Below, piece after piece: positions 1 through 7,734 of a DNA stretch of 64,000 nt. The notes below the pieces were generated by a model, which did no database searches, was not told the origin of the DNA, and was given only the letters and a program-made list of their open reading frames with translations. Origin of the DNA: Lutimaribacter_A marinistellae (GTDB lineage Bacteria > Pseudomonadota > Alphaproteobacteria > Rhodobacterales > Rhodobacteraceae); NCBI RefSeq assembly GCF_042648365.1, contig NZ_JBHRXI010000049.1:248001-312000 (forward strand). The letters are read 5' to 3'. Made by a program: the position numbers and the translations under genes. Numbering within the stretch: the stretch's first letter is position 1; every line of letters begins with the position of its first letter.

Positions 1-1
1 C

Positions 2-208
2 CCCGTATCGCGTCCGCTGTTCTTCTACGTCAAGAAAGCGCATATCGGCGTGATCCCGGGCCTGAAGGAATACGCGCAGTTCTTCGTTGCTGACGAGATT
101 GCCGGCTCCTCCGGCCCGCTTTCCAACTATGGCCTGGTTGCCGACCCCGAGCTGGCAGCCACACAGGAAATGATCGCCAACGAAGTAACCATGGGCGAAA
201 ACATGTAA
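2..208 (+). CDS. pstS: Phosphate ABC transporter substrate-binding protein PstS, C-terminal end (partial)
   Basis: The last 68 codons of a reading frame that enters from the left edge, ending in TAA. PstS is the periplasmic phosphate-binding protein that hands phosphate to PstC/PstA. The visible part contains the PstS-type segment PVSRPLFFYVKKAH, followed by a conserved tail with EYAQFF and GPLSNYGLV. The start, signal peptide and phosphate-binding residues lie outside the window. It is immediately followed by pstC, pstA, pstB, phoU and phoB on the same strand, which makes the assignment safe. Two hairpins sit just after the stop codon and may set the ratio of pstS to downstream mRNA. Confidence 0.9.
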   Translation, partial: PVSRPLFFYVKKAHIGVIPGLKEYAQFFVADEIAGSSGPLSNYGLVADPELAATQEMIANEVTMGENM

Positions 209-255
209 TTCGGGCCACCGCCCGAATGATGGGGAGCGGCGTGCGCGTCGCTCCC
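209..255 (+). promoter_or_regulatory. Two tandem intercistronic hairpins between pstS and pstC
   Basis: Directly after the pstS stop codon there is TTCGGGC-CACC-GCCCGAA (209-226), then a second stem pairing GGGAGCG (232-238) with CGCTCCC (249-255). Neither is followed by a proper run of T, so they look like mRNA-stabilising or partial-termination elements rather than a full terminator. Transport operons often use such structures to keep the binding-protein mRNA in excess over the permease mRNA. That role is inferred here. Confidence 0.6.
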
Positions 256-297
256 TTACCCTTCTGAAACTTCCTCTATCGAATACTTGGGGGCGCC

Positions 298-1770
298 ATG
301 CCGATTTTCTGGCTCATCTTGATCGTACTTGCGATCGCGGCCGCGGGTTTCCTTGTCGGACGGCACCGCGCGCTTCAGAGTGCGGGTGGCGACAGCCGAG
401 GTTTGCACTCCCTTCCTGGATATTACGGCTGGAACGTCGCGCTCAAGGCGATCGTGCCGGCTTTCGGTTTGCTCGTGGTCTGGCTGCTGGTCCAGCCGCT
501 CTACGTGAGCAATACCGTTTCGAACATGATCCCCGACAGCGCCATTCCCGAAGGCTCTTCGATGGGCCTTGTCATGGCCGAGGTGCGCCGCACGGCGGCC
601 GGAATGGACAATGCTGTATCAGCTGGTTTGATGACCGAGGACTTTGCCCGCAACGCCCGTGCCGATTTCGCGGATGTAACCACCAGACTGCAAGAAGCAG
701 GCCAGATCGTCACCTCGCGTATCACACAACCAGTCTTGCGTGCAGCGCAGGAATACCGCGTCCTCAACAGTACCGGTTACCTTATCATGTCCATCGCGGT
801 CATAGTCTTGGCGGTGCTTGGGGCGCTTTATGGCCTGCGAGAGTCGCGGGCCGCGTTCCGCGCTCGGAATGTCGTAGAACAAGGCGTCCGCGCGCTGCTG
901 ATCGCAGCGGCGTCCATCGCGGTATTGACCACGGTTGGGATCGTTCTGTCGCTCGTCTTCAACACGATCGAGTTCTTCCGCTTGTACCCGGCCTCTGAGT
1001 TCTTTTTCGGCCTCAACTGGGCGCCGAGCTTCTCCGGGCGCGGTGGTGCCTCGGACCTGGGCATCGTGCCGCTTCTTTGGGGTACCTTCTACATCTCGAT
1101 CGTGGCACTTCTGGTCGCTGTTCCCATCGGCCTGTTCGCCGCCATCTATCTCAGTGAATATGCACGCCCCGGGCTTCGCGCCGTGGCAAAACCGCTGATC
1201 GAGGTTCTCGCGGGTATCCCGACCATCGTTTACGGTCTTTTTGCCCTGCTGACCGTCGGTCCGCTGTTGATGGAAGTCTTTGGCGACGAGGGTTTGGGGT
1301 GGATGCAGTCGGGCACTTCGGTCATGACCGCAGGCTTGGTGATGGGCATCATGCTGATCCCCTTTGTGTCGTCGCTGTCGGACGACATCATCAACGCCGT
1401 ACCCCAAGCCATGCGCGACGGCTCCTACGGGCTGGGTGCGACTCAGTCCGAAACGATCCGCCAAGTCGTTCTGCCGGCAGCCTTGCCGGGGATCGTCGGT
1501 GCCATCCTGCTCGCCGCCAGCCGGGCAATCGGCGAGACCATGATCGTCGTCTTGGGCGCGGGCGCTGCCGCCCGGCTGGACCTCAATCCTTTCGAGGCGA
1601 TGACAACTGTCACAGCCAAGATTGTCAGCCAGTTGACGGGCGATGCGGACTTCGCTTCGCCGGAGGCTCTCGTTGCCTTTGCGCTCGGCATGACGCTCTT
1701 CATCCTCACTTTGGGCCTGAATGTCTTCGCCCTTTACATCGTGCGCAAATACCGGGAGCAGTACGAATGA
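298..1770 (+). CDS. pstC: Phosphate ABC transporter permease PstC
   Basis: Inner-membrane permease subunit of the high-affinity phosphate transporter, partner of PstA, PstB and PstS. At 490 aa it is much longer than the E. coli protein (about 320 aa). The extra length is an N-terminal region with a hydrophobic segment at residues 1-20, another around 45-65 and a third near 160-180, as is usual in alphaproteobacteria. The binding-protein-dependent permease domain covers roughly residues 265-480, with the family signature around PLIEVLAGIPTIVYG and a cytoplasmic EAA-like loop (GATQSETIRQVVLPAALPGI). The stop codon overlaps the pstA start in ATGA, so translation is probably coupled. Expression would be expected under PhoB control from a promoter upstream of pstS, outside the window. 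Confidence 0.95.
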   Translation: MPIFWLILIVLAIAAAGFLVGRHRALQSAGGDSRGLHSLPGYYGWNVALKAIVPAFGLLVVWLLVQPLYVSNTVSNMIPDSAIPEGSSMGLVMAEVRRTAAGMDNAVSAGLMTEDFARNARADFADVTTRLQEAGQIVTSRITQPVLRAAQEYRVLNSTGYLIMSIAVIVLAVLGALYGLRESRAAFRARNVVEQGVRALLIAAASIAVLTTVGIVLSLVFNTIEFFRLYPASEFFFGLNWAPSFSGRGGASDLGIVPLLWGTFYISIVALLVAVPIGLFAAIYLSEYARPGLRAVAKPLIEVLAGIPTIVYGLFALLTVGPLLMEVFGDEGLGWMQSGTSVMTAGLVMGIMLIPFVSSLSDDIINAVPQAMRDGSYGLGATQSETIRQVVLPAALPGIVGAILLAASRAIGETMIVVLGAGAAARLDLNPFEAMTTVTAKIVSQLTGDADFASPEALVAFALGMTLFILTLGLNVFALYIVRKYREQYE

Positions 1771-3098
1771 CCGACGCAAGCATGAACAGCGCGGCCCCCG
1801 AAAGCCGCTCCGGCTCGCTCGCCCAGATCGACAAGCGAACAAAGCGTCGCAATGCAGCGGAAAAGCGTTTCCGCGCCTATGGGTTGGGCGCAATCCTCAT
1901 CGGTCTTTTTTTCCTGGCCGTTCTTTTCGTGTCGATTATCCGTTCTGGGGTGCCAGCCTTTACAAAAGCGGTCGTCGACATCGAATTCGTACTGACCGAA
2001 GCGCAGTTCGAAGAGGCCGAAGGCCAACTGTTCAAGACACGGGCCTATTCGGACCTCTTCATTGCCGAGTTGCAGGAACGCCTTACCGCCCGGGGAATTG
2101 CGGCGGAGTTCGACGAGGCAGCCATTGAACGCCTGCTTGGTAAGGTCGGCGGAACGATCCGCAGCTACTATCAGGCCAACCCCGACCAGCTGGGCGAGGA
2201 GGTTTCCTTTCAACTGGCAGCGTCGAGCCGGGTCGACGGCTACTTCAAGGGGCGGGTGACACGCGACACGCTGGTGGACAGCCGTTTCCTTCAGGTGAGC
2301 GACCTCGATCTCGTAGATGCTCTGGAAGAGGCCGGCATCATCAAGCAGGCCTTCAACTGGAACTTCATCACCGGCGCCGACTCGGGCGTGGACAACCCCG
2401 GAGGTGCAGGGATCGGTGCATCCGTTGTGGGCTCGTTCTTCATGATGCTGGTCGTTTTGTTCCTGTCGCTGCCAATTGGCGTCGCGGCCTCGATCTACCT
2501 CGAGGAATTCGCGCCGCAGAACAAGTTCACTGACCTCATCGAAGTGAATATCTCGAATCTGGCAGCGGTCCCGTCCATCGTGTTCGGTATTCTTGGCCTC
2601 GCAGTTTTCATCCAGTTCATGCACTTGCCGCAATCCGCGCCTTTGGTCGGTGGCCTGGTGCTGACACTGATGACACTTCCTACGATCATCATCTCGACGC
2701 GCGCCTCGCTCAAGTCGGTGCCGCCCTCAATCCGGGACGCCGCGCTTGGTGTCGGAGCATCCAAGATGCAGGCCGTTTTCCACCACGTTCTGCCATTGGC
2801 CATGCCGGGAATCCTGACCGGAACCATCATCGGCCTCGCACAGGCCTTGGGTGAAACGGCGCCGCTGCTTCTCATCGGTATGGTAGGCTTCGTGGCACGC
2901 GGCTACCCGGACGGTTTCCTTGCCGGTTTCACCGAACCCAACTCGGCCATGCCTGCCCAGATCTACACTTGGGCCGCACGGGCCGATGTCAGCTTCTACG
3001 AAAAGGCCTGGGGCGGAATCATCATCCTGCTCGCCTTCCTGCTGACGATGAACATCATCGCGATCATCCTGCGCCGCCGATTCGAGCGTCGTTGGTAA
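1767..3098 (+). CDS. pstA: Phosphate ABC transporter permease PstA
   Basis: Second permease subunit of the phosphate transporter, 443 aa. The ATG at 1767 overlaps the pstC stop (ATGA); the open frame extends upstream, but only inside pstC. A cytoplasmic, basic N-terminus precedes the first membrane helix (about residues 40-65). A large hydrophilic insertion (about 70-200) resembles the DUF3333-type region of extended alphaproteobacterial PstA proteins and is absent from E. coli PstA (about 300 aa). The permease domain (about 220-435) carries the family loop around GVGASKMQAVFHHVLPLAMP. It is followed 24 bp later by pstB. What the periplasmic insertion does is not evident from the sequence. 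Confidence 0.95.
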   Translation: MTDASMNSAAPESRSGSLAQIDKRTKRRNAAEKRFRAYGLGAILIGLFFLAVLFVSIIRSGVPAFTKAVVDIEFVLTEAQFEEAEGQLFKTRAYSDLFIAELQERLTARGIAAEFDEAAIERLLGKVGGTIRSYYQANPDQLGEEVSFQLAASSRVDGYFKGRVTRDTLVDSRFLQVSDLDLVDALEEAGIIKQAFNWNFITGADSGVDNPGGAGIGASVVGSFFMMLVVLFLSLPIGVAASIYLEEFAPQNKFTDLIEVNISNLAAVPSIVFGILGLAVFIQFMHLPQSAPLVGGLVLTLMTLPTIIISTRASLKSVPPSIRDAALGVGASKMQAVFHHVLPLAMPGILTGTIIGLAQALGETAPLLLIGMVGFVARGYPDGFLAGFTEPNSAMPAQIYTWAARADVSFYEKAWGGIIILLAFLLTMNIIAIILRRRFERRW

Positions 3099-3122
3099 TC
3101 GCGCCCAAACGAGGGTAGAGAC

Positions 3123-3923
3123 ATGTATGACGCGCCCCACACCGCGGAGATGAAAGTGGACCAGAAAGAGATCAAGTTCGATTGCCGTGACTGCCAAGTT
3201 TATTACGGTGACACCCATGCAATCAAGGACGTGAACGTCCAGATCGAGGACAAGACCGTAACCGCTTTCATCGGCCCCTCGGGCTGTGGCAAGTCCACGT
3301 TCCTGCGGTGCTTAAACCGGATGAATGACACAATCGACGTTGCGCGCGTCGAAGGGGATTTCATGCTGGATGGAGAGGACATCTACGACAAGAACGTCGA
3401 CCCGGTACAATTGCGCGCAAAGGTCGGGATGGTGTTTCAGAAACCCAACCCGTTTCCCAAGTCGATCTATGACAACATCGCATATGGCCCCCGGATCCAC
3501 GGCCTTGCAAAGAACAAGGCCGAACTGGACGAAATCGTTGAAAAAAGCCTCCGTCGCGGTGCGATCTGGGACGAAGTGAAGGACCGCCTTCACGCGCCAG
3601 GAACCGGCCTTTCGGGGGGGCAGCAGCAGCGCCTGTGCATCGCGCGTGCCGTGGCGACAGAGCCCGAGGTGCTGTTGATGGATGAGCCGTGCTCGGCCCT
3701 CGACCCGATAGCCACCGGCCAGGTCGAAGAGCTGATCGACGAGCTGCGCGAAAACTACTCGGTCGTCATCGTCACCCACTCGATGCAGCAAGCCGCGCGC
3801 GTCAGCCAGAAGACTGCCTTCTTCCATTTGGGCAACCTTGTCGAATACGGCGAAACCGGTCAGATCTTCACAAATCCGGTGGATCCCCGGACGGAAAGCT
3901 ACATTACCGGCCGTATCGGCTAA
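3123..3923 (+). CDS. pstB: Phosphate ABC transporter ATP-binding protein PstB
   Basis: Cytoplasmic ATPase that powers phosphate import through PstCA, 266 aa, the usual length. Walker A is GPSGCGKST at residues 51-59, the ABC signature is LSGGQQQRL, Walker B is VLLMDEP, and the switch histidine is in VTHSMQQ. The phrase NRMND just after Walker A is typical of PstB rather than other ABC ATPases. It lies between pstA and phoU on the same strand with short gaps. With PhoU it is also expected to relay phosphate status to the PhoR/PhoB system. Confidence 0.97.
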   Translation: MYDAPHTAEMKVDQKEIKFDCRDCQVYYGDTHAIKDVNVQIEDKTVTAFIGPSGCGKSTFLRCLNRMNDTIDVARVEGDFMLDGEDIYDKNVDPVQLRAKVGMVFQKPNPFPKSIYDNIAYGPRIHGLAKNKAELDEIVEKSLRRGAIWDEVKDRLHAPGTGLSGGQQQRLCIARAVATEPEVLLMDEPCSALDPIATGQVEELIDELRENYSVVIVTHSMQQAARVSQKTAFFHLGNLVEYGETGQIFTNPVDPRTESYITGRIG

Positions 3924-3940
3924 GCACGAGAGAGGCTGCT

Positions 3941-4642
3941 ATGTCTACTGAACACATCCTGTCGGTCTACGACCGCGACCTGGAAACCGTGCAAGCCCAT
4001 ATCATGAAGATGGGCGGGCTGGTCGAAGCTGCGATCATGAGCGCAGCCAAATCGCTGGAAACCCGCGATGTCGAATTGGCCGAAACCGTTCGCGCGGGTG
4101 ACAAGGCAATTGATGCCCTCGAAGACCTGATAAACGAGGAAACGGCCCGCGTCATCGCGCTGCGTGCGCCGACGGCGCGCGACTTGCGGCTTGTTTTGTC
4201 GGCTTTGAAGGTTGCATCGAACCTCGAGCGCATCGGCGACTATGCCAAGAACATCGCCAAGCGTACTTCGGTCATCGCCGAAGCCCAGACCGTCAAGGAA
4301 ATGGCACCCGGCCTTCGCCGGATGGCGCGTGAGGTCGAGATCATGCTCAAGGACGCGCTTGATTCCTATATCCAGCGCGATGCCGACATTGCAAAGGACG
4401 TGATCGAACGCGACCGTGACGTCGACCAGATGTACAACGGTCTGTTCCGCGAAATCCTGACCTTCATGGCAGAGGATCCGCGCTCGATCACGACTTGCAT
4501 GCATCTGCACTTCATCGCCAAGAACGTGGAACGCATGGGCGATCACGTGACCGCGATCGCGGAAGAGGTGATTTATCTTGTCACCGGGGATCGACCGACC
4601 GATGCGAGGCCCAAAGCCGACAACACCTCGCAAATGATCTGA
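3941..4642 (+). CDS. phoU: Phosphate signalling complex protein PhoU
   Basis: 233 aa all-helical protein with two PhoU repeats (about residues 15-105 and 120-210), each with an E/DxxxD-type metal-binding helix (for example IGDYAKNIAKR and MGDHVTAIAEE). PhoU restrains the Pst transporter and the PhoR kinase when phosphate is plentiful. The ATG at 3941 was chosen because GAGAGAGG precedes it and the protein then begins MSTEHILSVYDRDLETV, the normal family start; the longer open frame runs back into pstB. It follows pstB by 17 bp and precedes phoB by 10 bp. Confidence 0.95.
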   Translation: MSTEHILSVYDRDLETVQAHIMKMGGLVEAAIMSAAKSLETRDVELAETVRAGDKAIDALEDLINEETARVIALRAPTARDLRLVLSALKVASNLERIGDYAKNIAKRTSVIAEAQTVKEMAPGLRRMAREVEIMLKDALDSYIQRDADIAKDVIERDRDVDQMYNGLFREILTFMAEDPRSITTCMHLHFIAKNVERMGDHVTAIAEEVIYLVTGDRPTDARPKADNTSQMI

Positions 4643-4652
4643 GGAACGCGCC

Positions 4653-5342
4653 ATGTCTGCCGATCAACCCAGCGTTCTTGTGGTCGAGGACGAATTGGCT
4701 CAGCGTGAAGTGCTTGGTTACAATCTCGAAGCCGAAGGGTTTCGCGTATTGAAAGCCGAGAACGGTGAAGAGGCACTCCTCCTCGTGGAGGAGGGGGCGC
4801 CCGACATCATCGTGCTTGACTGGATGATGCCCAACCTCAGCGGGATTGAGGTCTGTCGCAGGCTCAAGACGCGTCCTGACACACGTGGCATTCCGATCAT
4901 AATGCTCTCGGCCCGGTCCGAGGAAGTGGACAAGGTCCGTGGACTGGAAACCGGGGCTGATGATTACGTCGTAAAGCCATACTCTGTCGTCGAATTGATG
5001 GCACGAGTTCGCACGCAGCTACGCCGCGTGCGTCCTTCGACGGTCGGGTTGCGGCTGGAGTTTGACGATATTGTTCTGGATGCAGAAACCCACAAGGTGA
5101 GCCGTGCGGACAAGCCGTTAAAACTGGGACCAACCGAGTTCCGGCTTTTGTCCACTTTCATGGAAAAGCCGGGCCGTGTCTGGAGCCGCGAGCAACTGCT
5201 CGACCGGGTTTGGGGTCGCGACATATATGTCGATACGCGCACCGTTGATGTCCATATCGGTCGGCTGCGCAAGGCGCTGACGCAGCATGGTGGTAACGAT
5301 CCGGTTCGCACGGTTCGTGGCGCGGGCTACGCACTCGGTTGA
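4653..5342 (+). CDS. phoB: Phosphate regulon response regulator PhoB
   Basis: 229 aa OmpR/PhoB-family response regulator. The receiver domain (about residues 7-120) has the acidic pair near E11/D12, the phosphoacceptor D56 (IIVLDWMMP) and the conserved K108 (YVVKPYS). The C-terminal winged helix (about 130-228) includes LGPTEFRLLSTFMEKPGRV and the recognition-helix region VDVHIGRLRKAL. Its position at the end of the pst operon fits PhoB. The cognate kinase gene phoR is not in the window. In many alphaproteobacteria it lies upstream of pstS, so it may be just off the left edge. The gene ends 4 bp from the convergent LysR gene. Confidence 0.95.
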   Translation: MSADQPSVLVVEDELAQREVLGYNLEAEGFRVLKAENGEEALLLVEEGAPDIIVLDWMMPNLSGIEVCRRLKTRPDTRGIPIIMLSARSEEVDKVRGLETGADDYVVKPYSVVELMARVRTQLRRVRPSTVGLRLEFDDIVLDAETHKVSRADKPLKLGPTEFRLLSTFMEKPGRVWSREQLLDRVWGRDIYVDTRTVDVHIGRLRKALTQHGGNDPVRTVRGAGYALG

Positions 5343-5346
5343 ACTC

Positions 5347-6258
5347 TCAGCGCGGTAAACCGTCTTCGGTTTGTGCCTGGCTTGCGAGCCAATGGCGAAA
5401 CAGCCGCAGCGTTTCATCTGCCGACCGGGTCTGAGGCCAAACCAGGTAATAGGCGCCGCGCGCCTCGACCGCATCGGGGTGCGCGGCAACCAGCCTGCCC
5501 GTGGCGAGGTCCTGTTCAACGAGATAGTCCGGCATCAAGGCCAAGCCGAGCCCATGCAGAGCTGCCTGCGTGATGGTCGAGAACTGGTCATGCATCATGC
5601 CGGGCAGCGGCGCGCGGGTCGTTACCTTCATCGCGGCGAACCAGTCTGCCCAGGCCGTCGGACGGGTCTGGATGTGAAGTAACGGCAGTTTCAAGAGGTC
5701 TGCGGGATTTCGAGGAGCGCCATGCGGCAACAGCCCCGGCGCGCACACGGGCAGCACTTTCTCGGTCCGCAGTAGCAGAGCCTCGGTGCCCGGCCAGTCT
5801 GGTGTGCCAAAATGGATCGCGGCGTCGAACGGCTCGGACGCGAAAGAGAAGGGGCGCAGGCGAGTGGACATGTTGATCGTGACATCTGGATGCAGGCGCG
5901 TGAACTCGGGTAGACGTGGCATCAACCATCGCATTCCGAATGTCGGAAGGATCGCAAGGTTTAATGTGCCGCCCAAGGGCGCCACCTGCAGCGACAGGGA
6001 TGCCGTGGCGATCTGCGACAGCGCCGTGCGGATCTGGACAACATAGTCCTGACCGGCCTGTGTCAGGGACAGCCTTTTGCGATCACGTTTGACCAATTCA
6101 ACGCCCAGTTGGCGCTCCAGCCCCTGTAATTGTCGACTGACGGCACTTTGGGTCAGTGCCATCTCCTCGGCCACGGCAGAGGCCGAACCAAGCCGGTCCA
6201 GTGCTTCAAGCGCGGACAGGGCAGAAATAGACGGCAACAAACGGCGCGATGGGATCAT
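5347..6258 (-). CDS. LysR-family transcriptional regulator divergent from gcdH (GcdR-like)
   Basis: LysR-type activator/repressor, 303 aa from the chosen ATG. The N-terminal winged HTH (about residues 5-65) contains LGSASAVAEEMALTQSAVSRQLQGLE-type spacing, and the C-terminal substrate-binding domain follows from about residue 90. The ATG at 6258 (protein starting MIPSRRLLPSISAL) gives the normal family length. The open frame runs to 6354, but that start would sit against the gcdH start and consume the shared promoter region. It is divergent from glutaryl-CoA dehydrogenase, so it probably controls gcdH in response to glutarate or glutaryl-CoA. The ligand is inferred from the neighbour only. 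Confidence 0.88.
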   Translation of the reverse strand: MIPSRRLLPSISALSALEALDRLGSASAVAEEMALTQSAVSRQLQGLERQLGVELVKRDRKRLSLTQAGQDYVVQIRTALSQIATASLSLQVAPLGGTLNLAILPTFGMRWLMPRLPEFTRLHPDVTINMSTRLRPFSFASEPFDAAIHFGTPDWPGTEALLLRTEKVLPVCAPGLLPHGAPRNPADLLKLPLLHIQTRPTAWADWFAAMKVTTRAPLPGMMHDQFSTITQAALHGLGLALMPDYLVEQDLATGRLVAAHPDAVEARGAYYLVWPQTRSADETLRLFRHWLASQAQTEDGLPR

Positions 6259-6356
6259 GTATGACTTTTTTGCATGATTTGCTGAGGAAGTCTCGATGTT
6301 AATTGCGGATTTGTCGAGGTATAGTCTCACAAACTCGGCATTGAGGAGGCTCACCG
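6259..6356. promoter_or_regulatory. Divergent LysR/gcdH promoter region with LysR-type box
   Basis: 98 bp between two divergent starts. A partial dyad ATG-N9-CAT at 6261-6275 contains the T-N11-A core of LysR-type sites and sits 3 bp upstream of the regulator start, fitting autoregulation. On the gcdH side a possible -10 (TATAGT, 6320-6325) and a clear Shine-Dalgarno GAGGAGG (6343-6349) precede the ATG at 6357. The dyad and the ribosome-binding site are visible directly; the regulatory role is inferred. Confidence 0.45.
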
Positions 6357-7586
6357 ATGAACGTTCAAAACACCAAGCCGGCTCTGCGCGCCAAGGATGC
6401 GCCCGATCTGGGCCGTTTCGACTGGGAAGATCCTTTCCGGATGTCCGATCAGTTGACCGAAGATGAGCGCATGATCGCTGCCAGCGCCAAGGCGTATGCC
6501 CAGGAAAAGCTGCAGCCGCGCGTCACCAGCGCGTTCGAGAACGAAGAGACCGATCCGGAAATCTTTCGCGAAATGGGCGAAATGGGGCTTCTGGGGACAA
6601 CCATTCCCGAGGAGTATGGCGGGCTCGGCGCGGGTTACGTCTCCTATGGTCTCGTTGCCCGCGAGGTTGAGCGCGTCGACTCGGGCTACCGTTCGATGAT
6701 GTCCGTGCAAAGCTCGCTGGTCATGTATCCGATCTATGCCTATGGCAGCGAGGAACAGCGCAAGAAGTACCTGCCCAAGCTGTCGAGCGGCGAATGGATC
6801 GGTTGTTTCGGCCTGACCGAGCCTGATGCGGGCAGCGATCCGGCGAGCATGAAGACGCGCGCAGAAAAGATCGATGGCGGATATCGTCTGACCGGGTCCA
6901 AGATGTGGATTTCCAACGCGCCGATCGCTGACGTGTTTGTCGTGTGGGCCAAGTCCGACGCGCATGATGGCAAGATCCGTGGCTTTGTCCTTGAGAAAGG
7001 CACCAAGGGCCTTTCGGCCCCAAAGATTGCAAACAAGATGTCGCTGCGTGCCTCGATCACCGGCGAGATCGTCATGGACGGCGTGGAAGTCGGTGAAGAT
7101 GCGCTTTTGCCGAACGTACAGGGACTGAAAGGCCCGTTCGGATGCTTGAACCGCGCACGCTACGGAATCAGCTGGGGTGCGATGGGTGCCGCCGAGTGTT
7201 GCTGGCATGCGGCCCGCCAGTACGGCTTGGACCGGACGCAATTCAACCGCCCCTTGGCGCAAACGCAACTCTTCCAGAAGAAGCTCGCGGATATGCAAAC
7301 CGAGATTTCGTTGGGTCTGCAAGCCAGCCTGCGTGTGGGGCGCCTGATGGATGAAGCCAACGCAGCGCCCGAGATGATCTCGATCGTCAAACGAAACAAT
7401 TGCGGCAAGGCGCTGGATATTGCCCGTATGGCGCGCGACATGCATGGCGGCAACGGGATCAGCCTGGAATTCCAGGTCATCCGCCACATGGTCAATCTCG
7501 AGACGGTCAACACCTACGAGGGTACGCATGACGTACATGCGCTGATCCTCGGACGGGCGCAAACCGGACTGCAGGCCTTCTACTAA
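6357..7586 (+). CDS. gcdH: Glutaryl-CoA dehydrogenase
   Basis: Acyl-CoA dehydrogenase-family flavoenzyme, 409 aa, that oxidises and decarboxylates glutaryl-CoA to crotonyl-CoA at the end of lysine and tryptophan breakdown. The N-terminal FDWEDPF stretch, the acyl-CoA dehydrogenase signature CFGLTEPDAGSDP and the C-terminal TYEGTHDVHALILGRAQTG are all typical of GcdH. The glutamate in TYEGT (E388) is the expected catalytic base. A strong Shine-Dalgarno (GAGGAGG) precedes the ATG. The gene is transcribed alone, with a LysR gene divergent upstream and a perfect 12-bp-stem terminator 20 bp downstream. Electrons would go to electron-transfer flavoprotein, encoded elsewhere. Confidence 0.95.
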   Translation: MNVQNTKPALRAKDAPDLGRFDWEDPFRMSDQLTEDERMIAASAKAYAQEKLQPRVTSAFENEETDPEIFREMGEMGLLGTTIPEEYGGLGAGYVSYGLVAREVERVDSGYRSMMSVQSSLVMYPIYAYGSEEQRKKYLPKLSSGEWIGCFGLTEPDAGSDPASMKTRAEKIDGGYRLTGSKMWISNAPIADVFVVWAKSDAHDGKIRGFVLEKGTKGLSAPKIANKMSLRASITGEIVMDGVEVGEDALLPNVQGLKGPFGCLNRARYGISWGAMGAAECCWHAARQYGLDRTQFNRPLAQTQLFQKKLADMQTEISLGLQASLRVGRLMDEANAAPEMISIVKRNNCGKALDIARMARDMHGGNGISLEFQVIRHMVNLETVNTYEGTHDVHALILGRAQTGLQAFY

Positions 7587-7605
7587 GCTCGAACCAAATC
7601 AACGT

Positions 7606-7646
7606 AAATGACGCGCCTTGCAAACAGGGCGCGTCATTTTCTTTTT
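7606..7646 (+). terminator. Rho-independent terminator of gcdH
   Basis: A perfect 12-bp stem pairs AAATGACGCGCC (7606-7617) with GGCGCGTCATTT (7628-7639) across a 10-nt loop, followed by TTCTTTTT. It lies 20 bp after the gcdH stop codon. Confidence 0.92.
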
Positions 7647-7734
7647 GGGGTTCACATTGCGTCACGCCCACCATATGTATTCATCAAAGTGAATGTGTTG
7701 GCGGCAAAGTACGGATGAAGGGCAGGGGACAGAT

